Assembly (NCBI RefSeq): GCF_002934685.1
Contig: NZ_NKHL01000102.1
Coordinates: forward strand, 11,237 to 75,236
Length of the DNA stretch: 64,000 nucleotides
DNA from: Pseudomonas bohemica
Lineage (GTDB): Bacteria; Pseudomonadota; Gammaproteobacteria; Pseudomonadales; Pseudomonadaceae
Direction: 5' to 3'
Of this stretch, positions 5,907 through 15,696 are shown in pieces (position 1 is the first letter of the stretch; each line of letters starts with the position of its first letter). The notes under the pieces were generated by a model. It did not search any database, had not been told where the DNA came from, and was given only the letters and a program-made list of their open reading frames with translations. The translations under genes were made by a program, and so were the position numbers.

Positions 5907-8012
5907 TCACTTGCCAGCCTGGTCTTTGGCGACTTTGACGATGTTGTCGGTCGTGAACCCAAACTTGGCCTGCAGCTTCTCGATGGGGGCCGACGCGCCG
6001 AAGGTGTTCATCACGATCTTTTCGCCGGTCTGGCCGACGTAACGATCCCAACCCACGGGGCCGGCCTGTTCCACCACTAAACGCCCTTTCACGTCCGGCG
6101 GCAGCACGCTGTCGCGGTAGGCCTTGTCCTGATCCTCGAACAGTTCCCAACTTGGCATCGAGACTATCCGCGCGGCAATTCCCTCGGCCTTTAGCTTCTC
6201 GAACGCCTCGACGGTCATGCCGACTTCGCTGCCGGTAGCGATCAAAATCACATCGACTTTGCCGTCCACCGCGTCAGCCAAGACATACGCGCCTTTGGCA
6301 ACGTTTTCAGCACTGGCATATTTCGAACGATCCAGCGTTGGCATCGGCTGGCGCGACAGAATCAGGCAGCTTGGCCGATGAGTCTGCGCCAATGCAATTT
6401 TCCAGGCTTCGGCGGTTTCGTTGGCGTCACCCGGACGCAACGTCACCAAGCCCGGCGTGGCCCGAAGCTGCGTCAAATGTTCGATAGGTTGGTGAGTCGG
6501 GCCATCCTCGCCAACGCCGATGGAGTCGTGGGTAAAAACGAAGATCACCGGCAATTCCATGATCGACGCCAGACGAATCGGCGGTTTCATGTAGTCGCTG
6601 AATACCAGGAAGGTCGAGGTGTATGGCCGGATGTAGGACAACGCCAGACCGTTGGCAACCGAGCCCATGGCATGTTCGCGAACACCGAAATGCAGATTGC
6701 GGCCGTTGTAGCTTCCGGCTTCAAAGCTGCCTGCACCCTCGAACGTCAGATTGGTTTTAGTGGACGGGGAAAGGTCAGCCGAACCCCCGATCAGCCAGGG
6801 GATCTGCTGCGCAAAACCGTTGAGCACTTTACCGCCCGAGGCCCGCGTGGCAACGCCTTTGGCGTCGGCGTCAAAGCTGATAGCAGTGTTGCGCCAGCCC
6901 TCTGGCATCTCGCCGTCACGCATCCGTTGCAGTTCATCGGCCAGCGCGGGCTGCTCTTTCTCGAAGCGGGCAAACGTCTCTTGCCACGCCTTGTAATCAG
7001 CGCCGTTACGTTCCAACAGCGCGTCGCGCAGGTAATGACGGGCTTGTTCAGGCACCAGGAAACTGCTGTTCTCGTCCCATCCATAGGCCTTTTTGGTCAG
7101 CTTGATCTCGTCCACACCCAGAGGCTCGCCATGGGCTGCCGCCGTGTTGTGTTTATTCGGCGAACCGTAGCCGATCACGCTATCGACCACGATCAGAGTC
7201 GGCGCGTCGTCGGTCTGCTGGAAGGTCTGGATCGCCTTGGCCAGCGCAGCTGCGTCGTTGGCGTCCTTCACATGCAGCGTTTTCCAGCCGTAGCCCTCGA
7301 AGCGCTTGAGCGGATCGTCGCTGTAGGCCAGTTCGGTATGGCCTTCGATGCTGATGGTGTTGCTGTCGTAGATCCAGCAAAGGTTCGATAGCTTCAGGTG
7401 ACCGGCAAGCGAGGCCGCTTCGGCCGTCACGCCTTCCATCATGTCGCCGTCGCCGCAAAGCACGTAAACGTTGTAGTCGAACAGCGTGGCGCCCGGTTTG
7501 TTGAAGTGTTCGCCCAGCCAGCGCTCGGCCATCGCCATCCCCACGCTGTTGGCACAGCCCTGACCCAGGGGACCGGTGGTGGTCTCAACGCCGGTGGTCA
7601 TGCGGTATTCCGGATGACCGGGGGTCTTGGAGTCCATCTGCCGAAACTGCTTGATGTCTTCGAGACTGATGGCGGGCTTGCCGGAGGGTTTGCCGTGCTC
7701 GTCGATTTCCACCACGCCTGCCAGATGCAGCAACGAATAGAGCAGCATCGAGGCGTGCCCGACAGACAGCACGAAGCGATCGCGGTTTGGCCAGTCAGGA
7801 TGTTCCGGATGGTAGCGAAGGAAATCTTTCCAGACCGTGTAGCCCACCGGTGCCAGAGCCATTGGCGTGCCGGGATGGCCGGAGTTGGCCTTCTGCACGG
7901 CGTCCATGGCCAGGGTGCGGATGGTGTTGATAGTCAGTTGGTCGCGATCCCCGTGCTCTTTAAAGGTGCTTGCGGCAGCAGGTCGTTCGGTAGAGGTGGC
8001 AGACGAGCTCAT
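5907..8012 (-). CDS. tkt: Transketolase
   Basis: A 701-residue thiamine-diphosphate enzyme of the non-oxidative pentose phosphate pathway, moving two-carbon units between sugar phosphates. Visible hallmarks: ANSGHPGTPMALAP (substrate/ThDP region near residue 45), GDGDMMEGVTAEA (ThDP/Mg motif), GGSADLSPSTKT, the catalytic-glutamate segment FGVREHAMG, and THDSIGVGEDGPTHQPIEHL. I use the ATG at 8012 because GAGGAG lies about seven bases before it; an upstream ATG at 8018 nearly abuts the site. The enzyme is longer than the 665-residue transketolase usually found beside epd/gap in Pseudomonas and its wording is of a type I associate with alphaproteobacteria and xanthomonads, so it may be a second, differently derived paralogue. 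A Cra-like palindrome lies in the spacer to the divergent channel gene. Confidence 0.93.
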   Translation of the reverse strand: MSSSATSTERPAAASTFKEHGDRDQLTINTIRTLAMDAVQKANSGHPGTPMALAPVGYTVWKDFLRYHPEHPDWPNRDRFVLSVGHASMLLYSLLHLAGVVEIDEHGKPSGKPAISLEDIKQFRQMDSKTPGHPEYRMTTGVETTTGPLGQGCANSVGMAMAERWLGEHFNKPGATLFDYNVYVLCGDGDMMEGVTAEAASLAGHLKLSNLCWIYDSNTISIEGHTELAYSDDPLKRFEGYGWKTLHVKDANDAAALAKAIQTFQQTDDAPTLIVVDSVIGYGSPNKHNTAAAHGEPLGVDEIKLTKKAYGWDENSSFLVPEQARHYLRDALLERNGADYKAWQETFARFEKEQPALADELQRMRDGEMPEGWRNTAISFDADAKGVATRASGGKVLNGFAQQIPWLIGGSADLSPSTKTNLTFEGAGSFEAGSYNGRNLHFGVREHAMGSVANGLALSYIRPYTSTFLVFSDYMKPPIRLASIMELPVIFVFTHDSIGVGEDGPTHQPIEHLTQLRATPGLVTLRPGDANETAEAWKIALAQTHRPSCLILSRQPMPTLDRSKYASAENVAKGAYVLADAVDGKVDVILIATGSEVGMTVEAFEKLKAEGIAARIVSMPSWELFEDQDKAYRDSVLPPDVKGRLVVEQAGPVGWDRYVGQTGEKIVMNTFGASAPIEKLQAKFGFTTDNIVKVAKDQAGK

Positions 8013-8123
8013 TAACATTCTCCTCGTGACGTGTGGCTGATGCTTCCAGATAGGTGTTGAGCGCCCGTACGGTGGGTTCGTTCCATGAAATCTCTGTCAC
8101 CCGACCAAGGCGGCGATTTATCG

Positions 8124-8137
8124 CTGAAATGTTTCAG
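8124..8137. promoter_or_regulatory. Cra/FruR-like palindrome upstream of tkt
   Basis: CTGAAATGTTTCAG is one base from the TGAAACGTTTCA core bound by the LacI-family regulator Cra (FruR). It lies 112 bases before the tkt start and 64 bases before the divergent bestrophin start used here. Recognition by any regulator is inferred from the motif alone. Confidence 0.45.
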
Positions 8138-8200
8138 GCGCGAACCATGTGGGTCATCTGCATTCGAATGCCGGTGGGATCCGGGCTTGTGGCCTGGCCG

Positions 8201-9106
8201 ATGAATTACAAAACGGGGTGGCCTTTGCAGGAAACGATCATCAAGAAATACCGCGCCATGATCAGGACGTTTACCTACATCGGTTGGTCGCTGTTCTGGC
8301 TGTTGATCTGGGACGTGATCGTCACAGTCGATTTCATGCTGTATCTGGAGCGCAAGATCACCTTGCCGTCGATGCCACTGACCTTGCTCGGTTCGGCGTT
8401 GGTGGTGCTGACCAGTTTTCGTAATACCAGCGCCTATAACCGCTGGTGGGAAGCGCGCACGTTATGGGGCGCGCTGGTCAACAATTCCCGCAGCTTTGCC
8501 CGGCAAGTACTGACGTTGATCGACGATGAAGGTGAGCTCAATCCGGTAAAAGCCGTACTGTTGCGTCGTCATGTGGCCTACGTGGAGTGTCTGTCGGCTC
8601 ACCTCAAAGGCGGCGATTGCGGGGAAGATGTCACGGCGATGATTCCGCGAGAGGAATACGACCGGCGCAGGCGCAGCAATAATTTTCCCAATGACATTCT
8701 CAACGAGTCCGCGGCGATCATCTCCGCTGAGTACAAGGCGGGTAGCCTGGACAGCATTCGCCTGGCGCGGCTCGAGTCGACGATGGTGGAAATCTCCAAT
8801 TGCCAAGGCGGCATGGAGCGCATCGCCAACACGCCGTTGCCTTATCCGTACGTGACCTTTCCGCGGCTGTTCATCACCCTGTTCTGCATCATCGTGCCGA
8901 TCGGGCTGGTGGAAACCCTGGGCTGGTTCACCCCGCTGGCGTCGACTGTGGTGGGGTTCATGCTGCTGGCGATCGAAAGGATCGGCACCGATCTGCAGAG
9001 CCCGTTCAAGGCATCCGAGCATGAGATTCAGATGAAGGCGCTGTGCGCCAACATCTCGGGGAATCTGAATTCGATGTTGCGCGACGCGTCGGAAAAACAA
9101 CGCTGA
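8201..9106 (+). CDS. Bestrophin-like (UPF0187) membrane channel protein
   Basis: A membrane protein of about 301 residues in the bacterial bestrophin family, pentameric ion channels of the inner membrane. It has hydrophobic segments near the start (FTYIGWSLFWLLIWDVIVTVDFML), then SMPLTLLGSALVVLTSFR, the characteristic NTSAYNRWWEARTLWGALVNNSR block, and two further hydrophobic segments after YPYVTFPRLFITLFC. The start is uncertain: the open frame begins at 8054, but the first part does not look like this family, and the ATG at 8201 gives the usual length although no strong ribosome site precedes it. It is divergent from tkt. The ion carried is not deducible; bacterial homologues have been reported as cation channels. 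Confidence 0.82.
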   Translation: MNYKTGWPLQETIIKKYRAMIRTFTYIGWSLFWLLIWDVIVTVDFMLYLERKITLPSMPLTLLGSALVVLTSFRNTSAYNRWWEARTLWGALVNNSRSFARQVLTLIDDEGELNPVKAVLLRRHVAYVECLSAHLKGGDCGEDVTAMIPREEYDRRRRSNNFPNDILNESAAIISAEYKAGSLDSIRLARLESTMVEISNCQGGMERIANTPLPYPYVTFPRLFITLFCIIVPIGLVETLGWFTPLASTVVGFMLLAIERIGTDLQSPFKASEHEIQMKALCANISGNLNSMLRDASEKQR

Positions 9107-9119
9107 TATCGCTACCAAC

Positions 9120-9210
9120 GTTGTAGGAGTTTCCGGAGTTACGACGGTGGCGAAAGCAGCGTCAGACGGAACGCATTCACCACCGTCGTAACCTCCGGAA
9201 GCTCCCACAG
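9120..9210. repeat. REP-like long inverted repeat
   Basis: An arm of about 26 bases at 9125-9150 (GGAGTTTCCGGAGTTACGACG...) is almost exactly complementary to 9180-9205 (...CGTCGTAACCTCCGGAAGCTCC). It carries the GTAGGAG/CTCCCACAG ends of the other REPs and occupies the spacer between the convergent bestrophin and polyamine-binding genes. Confidence 0.65.
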
Positions 9211-9245
9211 GGTTACGTGGTGTTTTTGGGATAGGTCTCGGTCCG

Positions 9246-10346
9246 TCAGGTTCCGGATTTGATCCTGGTCCAGACCCGCGTCCGTGCGCGCTCTGCGTCA
9301 CGTGGCAACGGCGTTAGCGTGTACAGCGTCTTCATTGCCTCCTCCGTCGGATACAGATTCGGGTTATTGCGGATGGCCGGGTCGACCTTATCGGTCGCGT
9401 CCTTGTTCGGGTTCGGATATCCGACAAAATCGCTGATTGGCGCGATTACCTCGGGTCGCAGGAGATAGTTGATGAATGTGTGGGCATCTTCCACGTCCTT
9501 GGCGCCTTTGGGGATTGCCAGCATGTCGAACCAGATCGGCGCGCCTTCCTTCGGCAAGCGCATGTCCACCACCACACCATTCTTCGCTTCTCTGGCACGG
9601 TTGGCCGCCTGCGAGAAGCTGCCCGAATAACCCACGGCCACGCAAATATCGCCATTGGCGATATCAGCCATGTACTTGGATGAATGGAAATAGGTGATAT
9701 GGGGGCGGATCTTCATCAGCAAAGCTTCGGCCTTGTCGTAGTCCTTTGGATTTTTGCTGTTCGGATCCAGCCCCAGATGTTGCAGGGCCAAAGGCAGAAT
9801 CTCTGAAGGCGAATCGAGCAGCGTCACGCCGCATTGCTTCAGCTTGCTGATGTTCTCCTCCTTGAAAATCAGATCCCAACTGTCCACCGGCGCATCGTCG
9901 CCCAGAGCGGCCTTGACCTTGTCCGGGTTGAAGCCAATCAAGATCGTGCCGTACATGTAGGGCACGGCGAACTTGTTGCCCGGATCGTTGGCCTCCAGCA
10001 ACCTCATCAGCTTGGGGTCGAGGTGGGCATAGTTGCTCAGCTTGGACTTGTCCAAGGGCTGAAACACACCGGCCTCGATCTGCTTGGCGAGAAACACGTT
10101 GGACGGCACCACCACGTCATAGCCGGAGTTGCCGGTCAGCAGCTTGGCTTCGAGGGCTTCGTTAGTGTCGAAGATGTCGTAGATCAGTGGAACCTTGGTG
10201 TCCTTCTTGAAGTTCTCCAGGGTCTGCGGCGTGATGTAATCGAACCAGTTGTAAACGCGCAGGGTTTTGCGCTCATCGGCATGGGCCGCGCCGCCGAGCA
10301 TGGCAGCACACAAGGCGGGTGCAATAAAACGCATGAATCTGCTCAT
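9246..10346 (-). CDS. Polyamine ABC transporter periplasmic binding protein (PotF/SpuD type)
   Basis: A 366-residue periplasmic solute-binding protein for putrescine/spermidine-type ligands. After an N-terminal signal peptide ([23 protein letters not shown]) come the family motifs [18 protein letters not shown], the aspartate-containing [15 protein letters not shown] and GYDVVVPSN, and the late [23 protein letters not shown] block. The ATG at 10346 was chosen over the longer frame to 10406 because it gives a proper signal peptide and follows AAGAGAG. It lies 31 bases after the acetylpolyamine amidohydrolase gene on the same strand, so the two are probably one operon. No permease or ATPase genes are adjacent, so it must work with transporter parts encoded elsewhere or act as a sensor. 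Confidence 0.9.
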   Translation of the reverse strand: MSRFMRFIAPALCAAMLGGAAHADERKTLRVYNWFDYITPQTLENFKKDTKVPLIYDIFDTNEALEAKLLTGNSGYDVVVPSNVFLAKQIEAGVFQPLDKSKLSNYAHLDPKLMRLLEANDPGNKFAVPYMYGTILIGFNPDKVKAALGDDAPVDSWDLIFKEENISKLKQCGVTLLDSPSEILPLALQHLGLDPNSKNPKDYDKAEALLMKIRPHITYFHSSKYMADIANGDICVAVGYSGSFSQAANRAREAKNGVVVDMRLPKEGAPIWFDMLAIPKGAKDVEDAHTFINYLLRPEVIAPISDFVGYPNPNKDATDKVDPAIRNNPNLYPTEEAMKTLYTLTPLPRDAERARTRVWTRIKSGT

Positions 10347-10377
10347 CGATATCTCTCTTCTTCGGGTTCGAAGGGGG

Positions 10378-11406
<1,029 letters not shown>

Positions 11407-11407
11407 T

Positions 11408-11415
11408 TTCTTGTT
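11408..11415 (-). promoter_or_regulatory. Crc/Hfq-type A-rich motif at the amidohydrolase start
   Basis: On the minus strand AACAAGAA lies directly upstream of the ATG and overlaps the ribosome-binding region, the usual position of the AANAANAA motifs used by Hfq-Crc for catabolite repression. It is a motif match only. Confidence 0.45.
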
Positions 11416-11570
11416 CTCCTGTGGGCTTGGTGTCCGACATTCTTGTGGCGGACGGCTTTTCGGAGAACGACACAAACGGTCAAAAGGAGATATATCCGGC
11501 CATAAAAGCTGTCCGAAAATCGCCCCTGAATAACGCGGCGTGCCCCGTTTGGAGGCAGGCGCTGGAAGAT

Positions 11571-11640
11571 CTATAGCGGTACGGCTTGCCGGCGGTGGCA
11601 TCGCTGGCATTGCTGCCGCCGGCAGGCCGTACCGCTGTAG
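11571..11640. repeat. Near-perfect palindromic REP-like element
   Basis: The arm CTATAGCGGTACGGC..TGCCGGCGG is mirrored by CCGCCGGCA-GGCCGTACCGCTGTAG, giving a hairpin of about 70 bases between the AraC regulator gene and the amidohydrolase. The GCTTGCCGGC wording relates it to the other REP elements, though it is more compact. Confidence 0.65.
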
Positions 11641-11652
11641 GGAAGGGTGTGC

Positions 11653-12645
11653 TTAAACCCGAAACTGACTTGGCGCCACGCCGCTCCAGCGAATGAATGC
11701 ATGACGAAAGCTCGCCGTTTCGCTAAAGCCCAGCGCCTCGGCAATGTGATGGATGGGCAACTGGTCGTCCTGCAACAGCTGCTTGGCCCGGTCGAACCGC
11801 AGCTCATCGAGCAACTGCTGATAGCTGCTGCCGGTTGCCTGCAGATGTCGACGCAGGGTGCGCTCGGAGCAGTTCATTTTCCGCGCGAGGGTGCGCAGGC
11901 TTGGGGTTTGATCGAGCTGATCGGCCAGCAGATGACGAATCCGCCCCAGCCACGCCTGACGCCCGGTGAACTCGATGTTCTGGCGACGGCAGCGCTCGCG
12001 CATGTCGCGATGGGTGACCGGGTCGGCGAGGGGCAATGGTTGATCGAGCCAGCGTCTGCCGAACGCGAAGGCATTGTCTTCGGCGTTGAAATGCAAAGGG
12101 CAGTCAAAGCTCTCGTGGTAGCTGGCCTGGTAATCCGGCGCAGCGTGAGCGAAGCGTGAATCCAGCAACGGCAGCGGCCTGCCCAGCAGGTCATCGCAGA
12201 TCACTTTCAGCGACGCCATACACAACTCCGCATTGAACACCCGCAGACCCTCGTCATCGCGGTAATCGCTAGCGCTGAACCAGATACGCTCGCCGTCTTC
12301 GAGCAATTGAAGCTCGAACAGCGTGCCCAGCAGCGCCGGATATTCCAGGGCAAGGCGCAGGGCGTCACCGAAAGTGGCACTGGTGAGCAGGGCGTAACCA
12401 AGAATCCCGTAAGACGACACATGCATGCGCCGCCCAAGCGGCAAGCCGATCTCACTGCGAAGCGCCACCGCATTGGCGCAGACCTGCATTTCCTGAAAGG
12501 TGGTGATGCGAATATCCGGCCGTCTCAAGTCCGCCTCAGTGATGCCGCTCCCGGCCAGCAACGCCTCACTGCCCCAACCCTCGGCCGAGAACGTCTCCAA
12601 CACCAGAGAAACGGCATTGAGGGTGGTGAGGTGAGAATGGAGCAT
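11653..12645 (-). CDS. AraC-family transcriptional regulator (arabinose-binding-domain type)
   Basis: A 330-residue regulator with an N-terminal ligand-binding domain of the AraC_binding_2/OruR-like kind and a C-terminal double helix-turn-helix (about residues 235-330). The DNA-binding part shows MNCSERTLRRHLQATGSSY, then RFDRAKQLL and HHIAEALGFSETASFRHAFIRWSG..PSQFR, the classic AraC signature. The ATG at 12645 follows GGAAG and gives the usual length. It lies just upstream of the amidohydrolase and polyamine-binding genes on the same strand, so regulation of acetylpolyamine or related amine use is the simplest guess, but its ligand is unknown. Confidence 0.88.
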   Translation of the reverse strand: MLHSHLTTLNAVSLVLETFSAEGWGSEALLAGSGITEADLRRPDIRITTFQEMQVCANAVALRSEIGLPLGRRMHVSSYGILGYALLTSATFGDALRLALEYPALLGTLFELQLLEDGERIWFSASDYRDDEGLRVFNAELCMASLKVICDDLLGRPLPLLDSRFAHAAPDYQASYHESFDCPLHFNAEDNAFAFGRRWLDQPLPLADPVTHRDMRERCRRQNIEFTGRQAWLGRIRHLLADQLDQTPSLRTLARKMNCSERTLRRHLQATGSSYQQLLDELRFDRAKQLLQDDQLPIHHIAEALGFSETASFRHAFIRWSGVAPSQFRV

Positions 12646-12722
12646 GAGGGTCTTCCGATTGTTTTTCTGATCGGAAGAGGGAGCAAGAGATGTGCCGAAG
12701 ATCATTGATTGTTCGCGAAGTG

Positions 12723-12815
12723 CTATAGGAACGCGCTTGCCCGCGGTGCGATTGTCCAGACACCGCGGCGCTATCTGACCCCCTTCGCCATCGCGGGCAA
12801 GCGCGCTTTTACAGC
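12723..12815. repeat. REP pair (GCGCTTGCCCGCG family)
   Basis: ACGCGCTTGCCCGCGGTGCG is followed about 55 bases later by its inverted partner CGCGGGCAAGCGCGCTTTTAC. It lies between the ansA-type asparaginase and the AraC regulator. This is the common Pseudomonas inverted-pair (BIME-like) arrangement. Confidence 0.7.
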
Positions 12816-12834
12816 AAGTGTGTTCCGACTGTGA

Positions 12835-13839
12835 TCAGCGCAACTCACCGCACATATCCAGCTCCACCAAACGACGCACTTCATCGACTGGCAGGTCCGC
12901 CCCCAGCAGCGCATGCAGTTTGCCGAATGCCGCTTCGCGGGTCATGCCGCCGCCGGAGAGGACGCCGACCCCGCGCAGGCGGCTGCCGGCTTCGTAGACG
13001 TCCAGCTCGACGCCGCCTTCATGGCATTGAGTGATCGCGATCACGCAGATGCCTTGCTGGCGGGCGCGTTGCAGGCTGTCGAGGAAGGCCGGGTTGTCGC
13101 TGGGGCCGGTGCCGCTGCCGAAGCATTCCAGGACCAGGCCCTGAATGCCGCTGTCGATCAGGCCATCCAGTTGCGCCGCGCCAATGCCGGGAAACAACGG
13201 CAGCACAGCCACGTTGGCCAGCTGTTTGGGCTGACGATAATCCAGCGCCGCCGGCAGCTCGCCGAGCGTTTCGCCCCCCTGGGCGCGGTTCAGCGCGGCG
13301 AACGGGTTGCGGCCGAAGCTGCGAATTTTCGCGCAGCGTGTCGGCTGCAACAACTCGCCGTGGAAATACAGATGCACGCCTGGCGACAGCCCTTTGCCCA
13401 AGGCTTGCAGCGCGCCGTTGACGTTTTCCCACGCGTCGCTTTCCGCCACGCCGGCTGGCAGCATGGAACCGGTGAACACGACCGGCGCATTCAGGCCCAG
13501 CAGCTGGAAGCTCATCGCCGCGGCGCTGTAGGCGAGAGTATCGGTGCCATGCAGGATCAGCACGGCATCGCAGCCCTGAACCTCGACCGCATCGACCACC
13601 GCCTCGCGCAGACGCTGCCAGTAGGCGGGCGTCATGTTGGCGCTGTCGATCAGGGGAGAGATCTCGCGAAACTGCCATTGCGGCACCACCAGCGCAGGCT
13701 GGCCAGCCAATTGATCGGCCATACGCGCTTCAAAACCGGAGGCGGGCGCCAGACCGTTTTCGCTGGCCTGCATGCCGATGGTGCCGCCGGTGTAGAGCAC
13801 CATCACTTGCCTGGCCGCTACGTGGTTGTCGCGATTCAT
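12835..13839 (-). CDS. L-asparaginase, type I-like (cytoplasmic)
   Basis: A 334-residue asparaginase that hydrolyses asparagine to aspartate and ammonia. It has both catalytic threonine motifs: YTGGTIGMQ near residue 18 and HGTDTLAYSAAAMSF near residue 100, plus the ALVLECFGSGTGPSDNP region. There is no signal peptide and the GTIGMQ wording fits the cytoplasmic AnsA type rather than the periplasmic type II enzyme. It starts 30 bases after the AGCS symporter gene on the same strand, forming a symporter-asparaginase operon; aspartase, encoded upstream on the same strand, would deaminate the aspartate made. Confidence 0.9.
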   Translation of the reverse strand: MNRDNHVAARQVMVLYTGGTIGMQASENGLAPASGFEARMADQLAGQPALVVPQWQFREISPLIDSANMTPAYWQRLREAVVDAVEVQGCDAVLILHGTDTLAYSAAAMSFQLLGLNAPVVFTGSMLPAGVAESDAWENVNGALQALGKGLSPGVHLYFHGELLQPTRCAKIRSFGRNPFAALNRAQGGETLGELPAALDYRQPKQLANVAVLPLFPGIGAAQLDGLIDSGIQGLVLECFGSGTGPSDNPAFLDSLQRARQQGICVIAITQCHEGGVELDVYEAGSRLRGVGVLSGGGMTREAAFGKLHALLGADLPVDEVRRLVELDMCGELR

Positions 13840-13869
13840 GCGTGTCTCCCTGGGCTGACTGTCGGAGGA

Positions 13870-15324
13870 TTAACGTGGGTCGACGACTGCTTTGCCGCCC
13901 GCTGTCGCAGGTTTGGCCGCTGTCGCTTTGTGACCCGGTTCTGGCCAGGCTTTCAAGTCCAGATCCAGATCGGGGAACTGGCTGGAGTCGAAGACTGGCG
14001 TCTTGATGCCTGCCTTACGCTGCGCATCGTAGTCGCCGAGGATACGCAAACCGATTTTGAACAGCATCGCCAGCGCGATCAGGTTCACGAACGCCAGCAG
14101 AGTCATGGTGATATCGGCAAAGGCAAACACCGTGCCCAGGTCTTCCACTGCGCCCCACAGGATCAGCGCCAGCACCAATGCACGGTAGCTCATCAGCGCC
14201 TTGCGGCTCTCACCCAGCAGGAAACGCAGGCTGTTCTCGCCCAGGTAGTAGTTGTAGAGAATCGAAGTGAAAACGAACAACGCCAGCGCCACGCTGATGA
14301 ACAGCTTGCCCCAGTCGCCCACGACCGCGGCCAGCGAGTTCTGCGTCAGCGCAATACCGTCGCCTTCGAAGCCTGGGGTGTAGAAGCCCGACAGTAGAAT
14401 CAGCAGCGCGGTGCAGGTGCAGATGACGAAGGTGTCGAGGAACACGCTGAACGCCTGAACCACGCCCTGTGCAACCGGGTGTAGCACTTCGGCAACGGCC
14501 GCGACGTTCGGCGCACTGCCGAGACCGGCTTCGTTGGCGAATACGCCACGTTTTACGCCCATCACGATCGCGCTGCCGATCAGGCCGCCGAACACTTCAT
14601 CCATACCGAATGCGCTTTTAACGATGGTCATCAGCATGTGCGGGACGTGTTCGAACTGCACACCAATCACGTACAGAGTGACGGCGATGTAGATCAAGGT
14701 CTTGACCGGTACCAGCAGGTCGGCCACGGCGGCGATGCGTTTGATCCCGCCGATGAACACCAGACCCAGCAGCACAGCCAGCCCGAGGCCGGCATACATC
14801 GGGGATACACCGAAGGCGTCATTCAGTGAGTGGGTGACGGCGTGGGATTGCAGGCCGTTGAACGCAAAGCCGAATGTCACCAGCAACAGAAGTGCCATGA
14901 CCATGCCCAGCCAGCGTTTGCCTAGCCCATGCTGAATATAGAAAGAAGGACCACCACGATACTGGCCTTCGGAGTCGCAGCGTTTATAGAGCTGGCCGAG
15001 GGAACATTCGAAGAAACTGCTGGCCATGCCGACCAGGGCCGTCACCCACATCCAGAACACCGCGCCCGGCCCGCCGAGGGTAACGGCGATCCCGACACCC
15101 GCGATGTTACCGGCGCCTACACGACCGGCGAGGCTCAGCATCAGCGCCTGGAACGAACTCAACTGACCGGAGCTACTGCGCAGACTTTCGCGAAAAACCA
15201 CGAACATGTGAAAGAAGTGACGTAATTGGACGAAACGTGAGCGAATCGTGAAATATCCACCGAGCCCGACTATGAGCACGATCAGCAGTTTTCCCGAGAG
15301 GAAGTCGTTGATGACTTCAAGCAT
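13870..15324 (-). CDS. Alanine/glycine:cation symporter family protein (AGCS)
   Basis: A 484-residue inner-membrane symporter with about ten hydrophobic segments, expected to import small neutral amino acids with Na+ or H+. Signature blocks are GRVGAGNIAGVGIAVTLGGPGAVFWMW near residue 68, FECSLGQLYK, GGPSFYIQHGLGKRW and KRGVFANEAGLGSAPN, all standard for the family. The C-terminal tail after residue 430 is polar and variable. It is upstream of the asparaginase gene with a 30-base spacer, suggesting co-transcription. The substrate could be alanine, glycine, glutamine or asparagine; the context hints at amide amino acids but does not prove it. Confidence 0.9.
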   Translation of the reverse strand: MLEVINDFLSGKLLIVLIVGLGGYFTIRSRFVQLRHFFHMFVVFRESLRSSSGQLSSFQALMLSLAGRVGAGNIAGVGIAVTLGGPGAVFWMWVTALVGMASSFFECSLGQLYKRCDSEGQYRGGPSFYIQHGLGKRWLGMVMALLLLVTFGFAFNGLQSHAVTHSLNDAFGVSPMYAGLGLAVLLGLVFIGGIKRIAAVADLLVPVKTLIYIAVTLYVIGVQFEHVPHMLMTIVKSAFGMDEVFGGLIGSAIVMGVKRGVFANEAGLGSAPNVAAVAEVLHPVAQGVVQAFSVFLDTFVICTCTALLILLSGFYTPGFEGDGIALTQNSLAAVVGDWGKLFISVALALFVFTSILYNYYLGENSLRFLLGESRKALMSYRALVLALILWGAVEDLGTVFAFADITMTLLAFVNLIALAMLFKIGLRILGDYDAQRKAGIKTPVFDSSQFPDLDLDLKAWPEPGHKATAAKPATAGGKAVVDPR

Positions 15325-15460
15325 TGATGTTTCCTCGTTTTTTAGAGGGGCCGCACTATACCGGTGCGCGTTATTGGAGTCTGTAAACCGTTTCTGCTTT
15401 TGAGCTCATTTCGTCGGCAAATTCAGATAAGTCCGCGGACATGGGGCAGAGCCAACGGCC

Positions 15461-15547
15461 TTGTGGGAGTGAGCTTGCTTCCGAAGGGGCTCTTTTTCAT
15501 CCCTAGCGCCAGACAGTCTTCTTCGTGAGCAAGCTCACTCCCACAGG
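15461..15547. repeat. REP pair (GTGGGAGTGAGCTTGC family)
   Basis: TTGTGGGAGTGAGCTTGCTTCCGAAG at the left is inverted as CTTCGTGAGCAAGCTCACTCCCACAGG at the right. It lies in the 372-base gap between the AGCS gene and aspA, which otherwise holds the aspA terminator and no gene I can see. Confidence 0.7.
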
Positions 15548-15595
15548 TTCGAGTCGTTTTATGCATTACCACCTTCAACCACTCATCATTCGGCC

Positions 15596-15630
15596 AAAAA
15601 AAAGGGCCTGGAAGTGTCTACTTCCGGCCC
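15596..15630 (-). terminator. Rho-independent terminator of aspA
   Basis: On the minus strand GGGCCGGAAGT / ACTTCCAGGCCC form an 11-12 base stem (plus coordinates 15604-15630) followed by eight T (the A run 15596-15603). It lies 67 bases past the aspA stop. Confidence 0.85.
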
Positions 15631-15696
15631 TCAAAAGGGTGAGGGGTGTCTAGACCCTCAGCCTGGTGATTGTGTTGCAGGTAAAGCGGGAGCCGA

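Noticed and set aside
15340..15360. A-rich leader of the AGCS gene as a Crc/Hfq motif
   Set aside because: AAAAAACG is not followed by the required AA spacing; it does not match AANAANAA.
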